Shown piece by piece: positions 1-8,067 of a stretch of DNA of 64,000 bases. The stretch comes from Oscillospiraceae bacterium (GTDB taxonomy: Bacteria > Bacillota > Clostridia > Oscillospirales > Ruminococcaceae), in contig JAGHIE010000003.1 in assembly GCA_017887325.1 (NCBI GenBank), positions 52,034 through 116,033 on the forward strand, read 5' to 3'. Positions within the stretch are counted from its first letter, which is position 1. Every line of letters begins with the position of its first letter. The notes beneath the pieces were generated by a model that saw nothing but the letters and a program-made list of their open reading frames with translations, did not search any database and was not told where the DNA came from. Made by a program: the position numbers and the translations under genes.

Positions 1-672
1 AAAATCTAAATCTTCTTTTATATTACTTACTAGTCTACTAATATTTCCTTCTAAATTAGAATTTATATTCCTAAGTTCTGGTATAACTATATGTCTAATT
101 TTATTTCTTGTATAATCCAATGTTAAATTAGTAGAATCAGTAACATATTCTAAATTATTTTTCTTACAATAATCTTCTATATCATTTCGTGTAAGATTTA
201 AAATAGGTCTTACAATGTTCCCCCTAATTGCAGGTATTCCACATAATCCGTTTAAGCCACAACCTCTACTCATATTGAATAATATTGTTTCTAAATTATC
301 AGATAAAGTGTGTGCTGTAGCAATATATTGTGCGTTATATTTAACTCGTACTCTTTCAAATAAGTCATAACGACAATCTCTACCACATTCTTCTAACCCT
401 TTTCCTGTTTTTAATGATAATTCTTTCAAATTAACTTCTTCAACAATTAACTTTATGCTCCATTTATCACATATATCTTTAACAAAATTACAATCTCTTA
501 TACTTTCTTGTCCTCTTAAATTGTGATTTAGATGACATGCAATAACATTTATATTTTTTTCATTTTGAAATTTAAGCATATGTGTCAGTGCAACAGAATC
601 TGCCCCTCCAGACAAACCTACTACAACTGTATCATTATCATTAAAAAAAGATAAATCTATAATATTTTCCAC
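1..672 (-). CDS. tilS: tRNA(Ile)-lysidine synthase TilS, N-terminal part (runs off window edge)
   Basis: Attaches lysine to C34 of the CAU-anticodon tRNA-Ile, turning it into an AUA reader. The frame is open to base 1 and gives 224 residues of a protein that is usually 400-470 long, so the C-terminal domains lie outside the window. The PP-loop ATP motif SGGADS is at residues 21-26, and a HLNHNLRG motif follows near residue 50. The start is GTG at 672, because a TAA stop sits immediately upstream in frame and any later ATG would remove the ATP motif. It is the last visible gene of the leftward rnjA-gdpP-rplI-dnaB run, 36 bp after dnaB. Confidence 0.93.
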   Translation of the reverse strand, partial: MENIIDLSFFNDNDTVVVGLSGGADSVALTHMLKFQNEKNINVIACHLNHNLRGQESIRDCNFVKDICDKWSIKLIVEEVNLKELSLKTGKGLEECGRDCRYDLFERVRVKYNAQYIATAHTLSDNLETILFNMSRGCGLNGLCGIPAIRGNIVRPILNLTRNDIEDYCKKNNLEYVTDSTNLTLDYTRNKIRHIVIPELRNINSNLEGNISRLVSNIKEDLDF

Positions 673-708
673 TTATAAACTACCTATCTTTCATTGATAT
701 TATATCTA

Positions 709-2070
709 TTAAAATGGAGGTGGAACTCTATTAGTTTCTAAATTTGCAAATTTAGTAAACTGTCCGTCCCATCTTAAATTAACTTCGCCTGTTGTACCAT
801 GACGATTTTTAGCAAGAATACATTGTGATATAAAAGGATTTTCAACTTCTTTATTGTAATATCCTTCTCTAAATAAAAACATAACAATATCAGCATCTTG
901 CTCGATAGAACCTGATTCACGCAAATCTGATAACATTGGTTTATGTCCTTCCCTTTGCTCTGCTGAACGGTTCAACTGTGATAAAAGTATAATCGGTACA
1001 TTAAATTCTTTTGCCATGATTTTTAAATTTCTAGTCATTTTAGAAATCTCTTGCACACGATTTTCATTTCTACCACCACCGGACATAAGTTGCAAATAGT
1101 CTATAACTATAAGACCTAGATTTTTAAGTCTTCTAATCATTGATTTTATCTCTGCAACCCCAACACTTGGTGTTTCTGATAAATATATGTTGGTTTTCAT
1201 AAGCACTTCTGCTGTACTTATAAGTTGTGTCCATTGGTCAGATGAAAGTTTACCTGTTTTTAATGCTTCACTAGGTACTTGTGCTTCTGATGATAACACC
1301 CTAGATACTAATTGCTCATTAGACATTTCCAAAGAAAATACAGCTATATCTTTATCATATTTTTTTGCTACATTAGTAGCTACATTCAACGCAAACGATG
1401 TTTTACCCATACCAGGTCTTGCTGCGAGCAAAATAAGGTCTGATTTATTAAGACCAGTCATCATTGCGTCTAAAGCATTAAATCCTGTAGATAAACCTAA
1501 ATATTGTTCTCTATCTTCACTTGTTAAATTTCTAAGATTTTCAAAAGTTTGCATTATTACATCAGAAATAGGTTTCAAACTTGAACCTGTCTTACCTTTT
1601 CTTATATCATATAGCTTTTGCTCAGCCATATCCATAAGTTGTTCTGCTGAAGCTTCACCCTCTTGAGTTTTATAAGTCAGTTCTCTAGCAATAGAAATCA
1701 ATTGTCGTTTATAATACTTATCTCTAACAATATCACAATAATCAGTAATATTTGATACAGAAGGAACCAAGCTCATAATTTGAACTAAATATTTTTTTGC
1801 ATCACTTTCATTATCAAATATATTTGTAATATTAACTTCTTCTAAAAAAGTAATAAAGTCTATATTTTTAGATAAATTGAACATTTGGACAAATATATTA
1901 AACATTTTTGCATGTTCGCTTTTATAAAACATATCTGCATTTGTTATATGTCCAATTACAGTTGGTATACAATCTGGTTCAACTAGCATACCACCAAGTA
2001 TTGCTTGTTCTGCTTCTAAGCTAAATGGCAAAACTTCTTCTAAAAGTAGATTTTCTTTATATTCTGCCAC
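709..2070 (-). CDS. dnaB: Replicative DNA helicase DnaB (DnaC in Bacillus naming)
   Basis: Hexameric ATPase that unwinds DNA at the replication fork. The 453 residues match the family length. A helical N-terminal domain covers about 1-150, and the RecA-like helicase domain carries a Walker A motif (AARPGMGKTS, about 216-225), a Walker B region (LIVIDYLQLM) and the DLRESGSIEQDAD segment. The start is GTG at 2070, preceded by a good GGAGG ribosome site. It sits between rplI and tilS on the same strand, the usual Firmicute rplI-dnaB order. A 9-bp inverted repeat lies between rplI and this gene. Confidence 0.97.
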   Translation of the reverse strand: MAEYKENLLLEEVLPFSLEAEQAILGGMLVEPDCIPTVIGHITNADMFYKSEHAKMFNIFVQMFNLSKNIDFITFLEEVNITNIFDNESDAKKYLVQIMSLVPSVSNITDYCDIVRDKYYKRQLISIARELTYKTQEGEASAEQLMDMAEQKLYDIRKGKTGSSLKPISDVIMQTFENLRNLTSEDREQYLGLSTGFNALDAMMTGLNKSDLILLAARPGMGKTSFALNVATNVAKKYDKDIAVFSLEMSNEQLVSRVLSSEAQVPSEALKTGKLSSDQWTQLISTAEVLMKTNIYLSETPSVGVAEIKSMIRRLKNLGLIVIDYLQLMSGGGRNENRVQEISKMTRNLKIMAKEFNVPIILLSQLNRSAEQREGHKPMLSDLRESGSIEQDADIVMFLFREGYYNKEVENPFISQCILAKNRHGTTGEVNLRWDGQFTKFANLETNRVPPPF

Positions 2071-2099
2071 AAAATATCCTCCAGTCTATAAACTAATAT

Positions 2100-2128
2100 A
2101 GACATTCACTGTTTTTCAATGAATGTCT
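2100..2128 (-). repeat. Inverted repeat between rplI and dnaB
   Basis: Nine-base arms AGACATTCA and TGAATGTCT (2100-2108 and 2120-2128) are separated by 11 nt in the rplI-dnaB spacer. No T-run follows on the minus strand, so it is not a typical intrinsic terminator. It could be an RNA processing or stabilising hairpin, or a weak attenuator that lowers dnaB expression relative to rplI. This is inference. Confidence 0.5.
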
Positions 2129-2140
2129 AAAATTTCAAAA

Positions 2141-2587
2141 CTATTGTTCACAAACATTTACATTCATGTTAGCAACTACACCTGTGTGTAATTTAACTTG
2201 AAATTCAAATGTTCCAAAACCTTTTATATCATTTTTTAGGCTAATTTTCTTTTTATTAACTTCAACATTATATTGTTGTTGCAAAGCATCTGATAATTCT
2301 TTAGCTGTAACTTTACCAAACAATTTACCACCATCACCAGCTTTAGCTTTTACAGTAATAGTTTTACCTTCTAATCCTTGAGCTATTTCTTTTGCATTGT
2401 CTAAAGCAACTTTAGCGTGATAAGCAGTAGCTTCATCTTTATTTTTTTTATCATTCATAGCTTGAGCATCAGCAATAACTGCTAGTCCTTTTTTTAATAA
2501 AAAGTTTTTAGCATATCCGTCAGATACATTTACTAAATCACCTTTTTTACCTGAACCTTTTACATCTTCTTTTAAAATAACTTTCAT
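2141..2587 (-). CDS. rplI: 50S ribosomal protein L9
   Basis: Large-subunit ribosomal protein that binds 23S rRNA. It has 148 residues, the standard length, and starts [11 protein letters not shown] with the L9 signature [20 protein letters not shown] just after. I placed the start at ATG 2587 rather than 15 bases upstream, because a GGAGG ribosome site lies about 8 nt before this ATG and L9 proteins begin with this motif. The stop is TAG, which shows that UAG is a normal stop codon in this genome. It lies between gdpP and dnaB. Confidence 0.97.
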   Translation of the reverse strand: MKVILKEDVKGSGKKGDLVNVSDGYAKNFLLKKGLAVIADAQAMNDKKNKDEATAYHAKVALDNAKEIAQGLEGKTITVKAKAGDGGKLFGKVTAKELSDALQQQYNVEVNKKKISLKNDIKGFGTFEFQVKLHTGVVANMNVNVCEQ

Positions 2588-2614
2588 TTGTTTTTCCTCC
2601 ATTATGTAGTAATG

Positions 2615-4579
2615 TTAATTTTCATAATATTCATCTATTGCTTTAATCAATAATCGTTTTACTCCATCTATTTTAGCATTAGGAATTTGAGCACCAGCCA
2701 TTGTTTGATGTCCTCCTCCTCCTAATTCTTCCATAATAACTTGAACATTCATACCACCCATAGATCTTGCATTAACATTGATAGCACTATTTTGCTCAAA
2801 AATTACGAAAGACGCATCTACATCTGTTATATTTAATAGTTCATCTGCTGCTTGAGGAGCAACAACTCTCATAGAATTGCTTACTAAATCAGTTGTAACA
2901 ATAGCACATTTTTTATATATCTCTGCACTAGATACAAGTTTAGATTTATCTTTATAATCTTGCATAGGTCCTGCAAATAATTTTTTAACTGTTACAGTAT
3001 CTGCACCACATTTTTTCAAAAATGCTGCAGCTTCAAAAGTTCTGACACCAGTTTTCATAACAAAATTCTTTGTATCAAGCATAATACCTGCCAATAAAGC
3101 CTCTGCATGATAAGACTCTAACTTACAATTATCTCCAATATATTGAACCAACTCTGTCACCATTTCAGAAGTTGATGATGTAAAAGGCTCATGATAAAAG
3201 ATAACTGCGTTGTCTATAAAGTTAACCATTTTTCTGTGGTGGTCAATAACCACTACATTTTTACATTCTCTATAAACATCTTCACTCTCTACAAAAGATG
3301 GTGAATGAGTATCTACCACGAATAAAGCAGTATTTTTATTTATTAAATCAAGTGCATTTTGTGGACTTATAAACAAGTCACCACTTTCAAATTTTTCATA
3401 ATATTCTATAAGTGTATTAGCAAGACATCTGTTTCTATCAACAACAATATTAACTCTTGCATTCAAACACTTACAAGCTCTAGCCAAACCTATTGCAGAC
3501 CCAATTGCATCTAAATCTGCAAATCTATGCCCCATAATAAGAATATTTTCACTATCTTCTATCAATTCTCTCATTGCAGAAGCCAAAATTCTACTTTTTA
3601 CTTTTGTACGCTTTTCAATACCTTTTGATATACCACCATAAAACTCAAATCCATTTTGAGTTTTTATTGCTACTTGGTCTCCACCTCTACCTAAAGACAT
3701 TTCAAGTGATTGTCTTGCATATAATTCATTTTCTTCAAAAGTATCTGCTTGGAAAGACACACCAATAGATAATGTTACAGGAACTCTTTCACTAGTAATA
3801 ATATTTTTTGCTTCATCTAAAATCGGAAATCTTGCATCTTTCATTTTGTCAAAGTGTTGCTTTTCAACAACTACAAAATATTTATCTCTTTCCAATCTTT
3901 CAATCATTCCATTTGTCTTGCTAACATATTCTTCTAACAATCTATTGATATCGCTCAATATTTGAGTTCTTTCACTTTCTTTTATGTTTTTAACTATTTC
4001 ATCATAACTATCTATCAATATCATGATAATAACAGGTCTTGTATCAAAATATAAATCATATTTAATTTTTAAATCTGTTACTTCTATCATATAGAACATA
4101 TAAAAACCGGCTGTAGCATCTTCAGCATTTACTGTATACATTTTATAGTATTTGTCTTTATAATTAATTATATGTCCAGGATAATCTCTCAATCTCTCTA
4201 TTGCTGTTGTTGTTATAACACTTATATCCATACCATATATATCTTGGCCATCTATAACATTATCTCTAAAACAATCATTATACCAAACAATCTCATTTCT
4301 ATCTGATATAACAAATACTGGCATAGGTAAATCAAATATATTATTTAGATTTCCAACATCTAAATGCTCATTTAACCCCTTTAAAAATATAGTTACATCT
4401 TTATGCAAATTAATAATTCTATATCCTGTAAAAACTAATCCAGCAACAGCAAGTGGAGCTACAATAAAAAGATAAACTCCACCTTTTGATATTGATAATA
4501 AAAGTAATAATAAACAAGATACTAATTCTATAAAAAATATAGAATTAAAATCCCAAAACTTCTTTCCTGAACCCCTCAT
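2615..4579 (-). CDS. gdpP: Cyclic-di-AMP phosphodiesterase GdpP (PAS, degenerate GGDEF, DHH/DHHA1)
   Basis: Membrane protein that hydrolyses the second messenger c-di-AMP. Two N-terminal membrane segments (about residues 10-55) are followed by a PAS-like sensor, a GGDEF domain lacking a canonical GG[D/E]EF motif, and DHH/DHHA1 phosphodiesterase domains. The latter show GHRFADLDAIGSAIG, VVDTHSP and VVIDHHR in the DHH part and GGGGH near the C-terminus. Length 654 is typical. The start ATG at 4579 has a GAAAGGTG ribosome site; an upstream TTG at 4600 is less likely. It is the second gene of the leftward run, between rnjA and rplI, a conserved Firmicute arrangement. Confidence 0.95.
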   Translation of the reverse strand: MRGSGKKFWDFNSIFFIELVSCLLLLLLSISKGGVYLFIVAPLAVAGLVFTGYRIINLHKDVTIFLKGLNEHLDVGNLNNIFDLPMPVFVISDRNEIVWYNDCFRDNVIDGQDIYGMDISVITTTAIERLRDYPGHIINYKDKYYKMYTVNAEDATAGFYMFYMIEVTDLKIKYDLYFDTRPVIIMILIDSYDEIVKNIKESERTQILSDINRLLEEYVSKTNGMIERLERDKYFVVVEKQHFDKMKDARFPILDEAKNIITSERVPVTLSIGVSFQADTFEENELYARQSLEMSLGRGGDQVAIKTQNGFEFYGGISKGIEKRTKVKSRILASAMRELIEDSENILIMGHRFADLDAIGSAIGLARACKCLNARVNIVVDRNRCLANTLIEYYEKFESGDLFISPQNALDLINKNTALFVVDTHSPSFVESEDVYRECKNVVVIDHHRKMVNFIDNAVIFYHEPFTSSTSEMVTELVQYIGDNCKLESYHAEALLAGIMLDTKNFVMKTGVRTFEAAAFLKKCGADTVTVKKLFAGPMQDYKDKSKLVSSAEIYKKCAIVTTDLVSNSMRVVAPQAADELLNITDVDASFVIFEQNSAINVNARSMGGMNVQVIMEELGGGGHQTMAGAQIPNAKIDGVKRLLIKAIDEYYEN

Positions 4580-4614
4580 TTTAATACACCTTTCTGTCAA
4601 GGTTTAAAATAGTT

Positions 4615-6450
4615 TTAAACCTCCATTATTATTGGCAATATCATTGGAGAACGCTTTGTCTTACGATAAATATAACTTGATAAATTGTCTTTAATTTCTG
4701 ATTTAATTGTTGTCCAATCTCTTATATCACTATATATACAATGATCCAATGCTTTTTTTACAACTTCTCTTGCTTGTTCTATCAATTCTTCAGATTCTCT
4801 AACATAAACAAATCCTCTTGATACTATGTCAGGTCCTGACATACAAGCGCCTGTTTCAGATTCTATTGTTGCAACAACAATAATTAAACCATCTTGCGCT
4901 AATCTTTTTCTGTCTCTTAATACAATGGCTCCAACATCGCCTACGCCTAAACCATCTACAAATACGCCTCCTGCTTCGACAGTATTTGTAACTTTTATTT
5001 CTACATTATCTATTTGTATAACTTCGCCTATTGTTCCTATATGAATTTTTGATGGCTCCATTCCCATATCTTCAGCAAGTTTAGCATGTGCTCTTAAATG
5101 CTTATATTCACCATGAACAGGAATAAAGTATTTAGGTTTAGTTAATGATAACATCAATTTCAATTCATCTTGGCAAGCATGTCCAGACACATGAACTTCA
5201 TACATTTTTTCATAAATAACTTCTGCACCCAATTTTAATAAATCATTTACAACTCTTGTTACATGTTTTTCATTACCAGGAATTGGTGTAGCTGAAATTA
5301 TAATAACATCTTCTGATGTAATAGTAACTTTTTTATGATCAGAAGTTCCCATTCTTGATAAAGCTGCCATAGGCTCTCCTTGACTTCCTGTAGTAATAAC
5401 AACCATTCTTTCATCAGGATAACGAGATATAGCATCTATATCAATTAAAATTCCTTGAGGTATTTTTAAGTAACCTAACTCAACAGCTTTATTTACAACA
5501 TTAACCATACTTCTACCGGAAACAGCTACTTTTCTTCCATATTTTACTGCATTATCAACAATTTGTTGAATTCTATGAATATTAGAAGCGAATGTAGCAA
5601 CAATAATTCTCTTTCCTATTGCTTGGTTAAATATTGTATTAAATGATTGCCCAACTTTACTTTCACTTACTGTAAAACCTGGTTTTTCAGCATTTGTAGA
5701 ATCAGAAAGTAAACAAACTACTCCTTTATCTCCTAATTCTGCAAATCGTGATAAATCTATTATATCTCCTTCAATTGGAGAGTAATCTACTTTAAAGTCA
5801 CCAGTTTGGATAATTATTCCTGCTGGAGAATGTATAGCTAAAGCAACAGCATCTGGAATAGAGTGGTTTACTCTGACAAACTCAACTGCCATACAACCAA
5901 CTTTTACCATTTGTCTTGGCTTTATAACATTCAAGTTTGCTGATGCTAACAATCCATGCTCTTTTAGTTTTCCTTCTATTAAACCTAGTGATAATCTAGT
6001 ACCATAAATAGGTACATTAATTTTTTTAAGTAAATATGGTATTGCACCGATGTGGTCTTCGTGACCGTGAGTTATAAATATACCTTTGATTTTATGTGCA
6101 TTTTTCTCTACAAATGTAAAATCCGGAATAACTAAGTCAACACCTAACATATCAGCATCTGGAAACGCTAATCCACAGTCAACTATGAACATATCTTGAC
6201 CACACTCATATAGAGTCATATTTTTACCTATTTCGTTCAATCCACCTAAAGGAATTATATTTACTGGTGTTTTCCTCACAATTTTATTTTGCTTATTATA
6301 AGTTTTATTTTTATTTACTTTATTGTTTTTTTGTTGTTTATTATTTTGTCTTGAATAGTTTTTATTTCTGTTAGAATTTTTATTATACGATTGCCTTTTA
6401 GGCGCTTTTTTAGATGACTCTAAATTATTTTTTATTTCTTTTTTTTCCAC
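4615..6450 (-). CDS. rnjA: Ribonuclease J
   Basis: Metallo-beta-lactamase/beta-CASP ribonuclease with 5'-3' exo- and endonuclease activity in mRNA turnover. It has 611 residues. An N-terminal extension of about 60 residues is extremely rich in K, N and Q and probably disordered or RNA-binding. Then come the metal-binding motif HGHEDHIGA, the beta-CASP region and a C-terminal domain. The start is GTG at 6450 with AGAGGT upstream. It is the first gene of the rnjA-gdpP-rplI-dnaB-tilS run. Paralogues exist in Firmicutes, so RnjA versus RnjB cannot be settled from this window. Confidence 0.92.
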   Translation of the reverse strand: MEKKEIKNNLESSKKAPKRQSYNKNSNRNKNYSRQNNKQQKNNKVNKNKTYNKQNKIVRKTPVNIIPLGGLNEIGKNMTLYECGQDMFIVDCGLAFPDADMLGVDLVIPDFTFVEKNAHKIKGIFITHGHEDHIGAIPYLLKKINVPIYGTRLSLGLIEGKLKEHGLLASANLNVIKPRQMVKVGCMAVEFVRVNHSIPDAVALAIHSPAGIIIQTGDFKVDYSPIEGDIIDLSRFAELGDKGVVCLLSDSTNAEKPGFTVSESKVGQSFNTIFNQAIGKRIIVATFASNIHRIQQIVDNAVKYGRKVAVSGRSMVNVVNKAVELGYLKIPQGILIDIDAISRYPDERMVVITTGSQGEPMAALSRMGTSDHKKVTITSEDVIIISATPIPGNEKHVTRVVNDLLKLGAEVIYEKMYEVHVSGHACQDELKLMLSLTKPKYFIPVHGEYKHLRAHAKLAEDMGMEPSKIHIGTIGEVIQIDNVEIKVTNTVEAGGVFVDGLGVGDVGAIVLRDRKRLAQDGLIIVVATIESETGACMSGPDIVSRGFVYVRESEELIEQAREVVKKALDHCIYSDIRDWTTIKSEIKDNLSSYIYRKTKRSPMILPIIMEV

Positions 6451-6949
6451 TATTTATTTACCTCTCTTTTTAACTATAATTACTCTTAATTTCAAAAATA
6501 AAATATTTTAAATATGTATAACTGATGCTATTGTGATATCTAAAAAAACTCTACACAAAATAAAACTAATGTTTTAATTAAAAATTTATATAACTATATA
6601 AAATATTATGTAAGCAGTGTAGATAAAATTACATTTATATTATAATCACAACTTTGTTTGATAATTCACTTATATTTGGTATTATATGTAATTCCGCACA
6701 GCATATAATATCACCACAATATAAAAAATTATTATCTATTATTTTTTCCGAACAGTTACTTACTTAATATTTTACTTTTATTTTCATATTGTGTCAAGCA
6801 AGCAACTGTTAACAATAATCAACTTATTATATTATTTTTATTGATTCTATATTATTTTAATTATATTGTTTAAAATAGTTATTTTATGTCAAATAATACT
6901 GGTAAAAACAACAAATATAAATTTTTATTATATTTTTTTAAAAAAAGTA
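6451..6949. other. Long AT-rich intergenic region upstream of rnjA
   Basis: About 500 bases without a convincing gene on either strand, very AT-rich with many stops in all frames. It must contain the rnjA promoter on the minus strand. I could not choose one -35/-10 pair among many AT-rich candidates, and I see no structured RNA. Confidence 0.5.
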
Positions 6950-6979
6950 TTGACAATACATGTAAATATATGATATTAT
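6950..6979 (+). promoter_or_regulatory. Promoter of tRNA-Leu
   Basis: A TTGACA -35 box (6950-6955) and a TATTAT -10 box (6974-6979) are separated by 18 bp, ending about 36 bases before the mature tRNA 5' end. This is a near-consensus sigma-A promoter in the right place for a monocistronic tRNA gene. Confidence 0.8.
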
Positions 6980-7015
6980 ATATGAGCACTAAGGAGTACA
7001 ACAAATTAGTGAGAC

Positions 7016-7104
7016 GCCGGAGTGGCGGAATAGGCAGACGCCCGGGACTTAAAATCCCGTGAGATTTACTTCTCGTACCGGTTCAAGTCCGGTTTCCGGC
7101 ACCA
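7016..7104 (+). tRNA. tRNA-Leu (anticodon UAA)
   Basis: 89 nt including an encoded CCA. The acceptor stem GCCGGAG pairs with TTCCGGC (one G-U). The anticodon stem CGGGA/TCCCG closes a CTTAAAA loop, giving anticodon TAA. There is a long class II variable arm and a T-arm with GGTTCAAGTCC. It is flanked by a promoter and a terminator, so it forms its own transcription unit. Confidence 0.96.
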
Positions 7105-7107
7105 TAT

Positions 7108-7143
7108 AAAACGACTTAAAACTTTGTTTTAAGTCGTTTTTTT
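7108..7143 (+). terminator. Intrinsic terminator of tRNA-Leu
   Basis: Perfect 14-bp stem (arms 7108-7121 and 7127-7140) with a 5-nt loop and a T-run, directly after the tRNA. Confidence 0.93.
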
Positions 7144-7225
7144 ATTTATCTCATAAATAAAAAATTTATAGAATAATAAACCTTTTAATAACAATATAGA
7201 TTAAATATTTTCACTTTATTATAAC

Positions 7226-7262
7226 AAAAAATAGGTTGCTAAAATTTAGCAACCTATTTTTT
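7226..7262 (-). terminator. Terminator of the LytTR regulator gene
   Basis: Perfect 15-bp inverted repeat (7229-7243 and 7245-7259) followed on the minus strand by T residues. It overlaps the stop codon of the regulator and closes the surface-protein/regulator unit. Confidence 0.88.
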
Positions 7263-8046
7263 ATATTTGAATTATTTTTTTACTACTAGAAAAATAATAT
7301 TGTTCTTTTATTTCAGCATATTTTTTTTCTGGAATAGGAAGTACTACTCGATTAGTTAAAGTCATAGAAAACCTTTGAATTCGTTCAACATAATTCCAAT
7401 TTATAATATAGCTCCTATGTATTCTACAAAGACAATCTATAAATAAATCTTCTATAAATTTCATTGAACAGTTTATAGTTATATTTTTTTCAACAGTATG
7501 TAGCAAACTAGACTTATTCACAGCTTCTATGTATATAATCTTGTTAATATTAATACTAACTTTGCTATTATCCTTTAATACTAATATAATGTTTCTTCCA
7601 TCTGTAAAAATTTTCTTACATACAAATTCACTACTATCTTCAGCAACATTCATATATTTTTTATCAACTTTAGAAACATGAACATATGTAATCTTATACG
7701 AATTGTCAACAAATCTAAAACACATAGTAAGTTGTTTTTTTACTTTTTCTATTTCTTGGTCACTATATTCGGCTATTACTGTATATTCTCCATACACAAT
7801 AACCTTACTGTCGTCATCAAAATTTCTTACTTTGAAATTTACAAAATCCAATCTTGATTTTATAACTATAGCTCTTTCTATATTTCCCCTTATCTGTTCT
7901 AATCCTTCAAGCATTCCATATTCATCACTTATAAATATACAATTTTCAGAAAAAATATTATAAACAAAATCGATGTTTACATTGTTATAATATCCATCCA
8001 AAACTTTTTTAGTGAACTGAATGAAATATTGTTTTTCTACAGCCAT
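7261..8046 (-). CDS. NTF2/SnoaL-like domain plus LytTR DNA-binding regulator
   Basis: A 261-residue cytoplasmic protein with no signal peptide. Residues about 1-130 look like an NTF2/SnoaL-like (DUF4440-type) cone fold, with a typical opening helix, a GLEQIRGNIERAI segment and beta strands ending in KITYVHVSK. Residues about 150-250 are a LytTR domain, with KIIYIEAVNKSS, FIDCLCRIHRSYIINW and the VLPIPEKKY end typical of the AgrA/LytR class. It lacks the usual response-regulator receiver domain. It starts 22 bp after the surface-protein gene on the same strand, so co-transcription is likely. A role in controlling that locus is inference. Confidence 0.82.
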   Translation of the reverse strand: MAVEKQYFIQFTKKVLDGYYNNVNIDFVYNIFSENCIFISDEYGMLEGLEQIRGNIERAIVIKSRLDFVNFKVRNFDDDSKVIVYGEYTVIAEYSDQEIEKVKKQLTMCFRFVDNSYKITYVHVSKVDKKYMNVAEDSSEFVCKKIFTDGRNIILVLKDNSKVSININKIIYIEAVNKSSLLHTVEKNITINCSMKFIEDLFIDCLCRIHRSYIINWNYVERIQRFSMTLTNRVVLPIPEKKYAEIKEQYYFSSSKKIIQI

Positions 8047-8067
8047 TTAAAACTTCACGCCTTATGT

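Noticed and set aside
1187..1666. Plus-strand reading frame of 159 codons opposite dnaB
   Set aside because: No ribosome site or recognisable domain; fully inside the conserved helicase gene.
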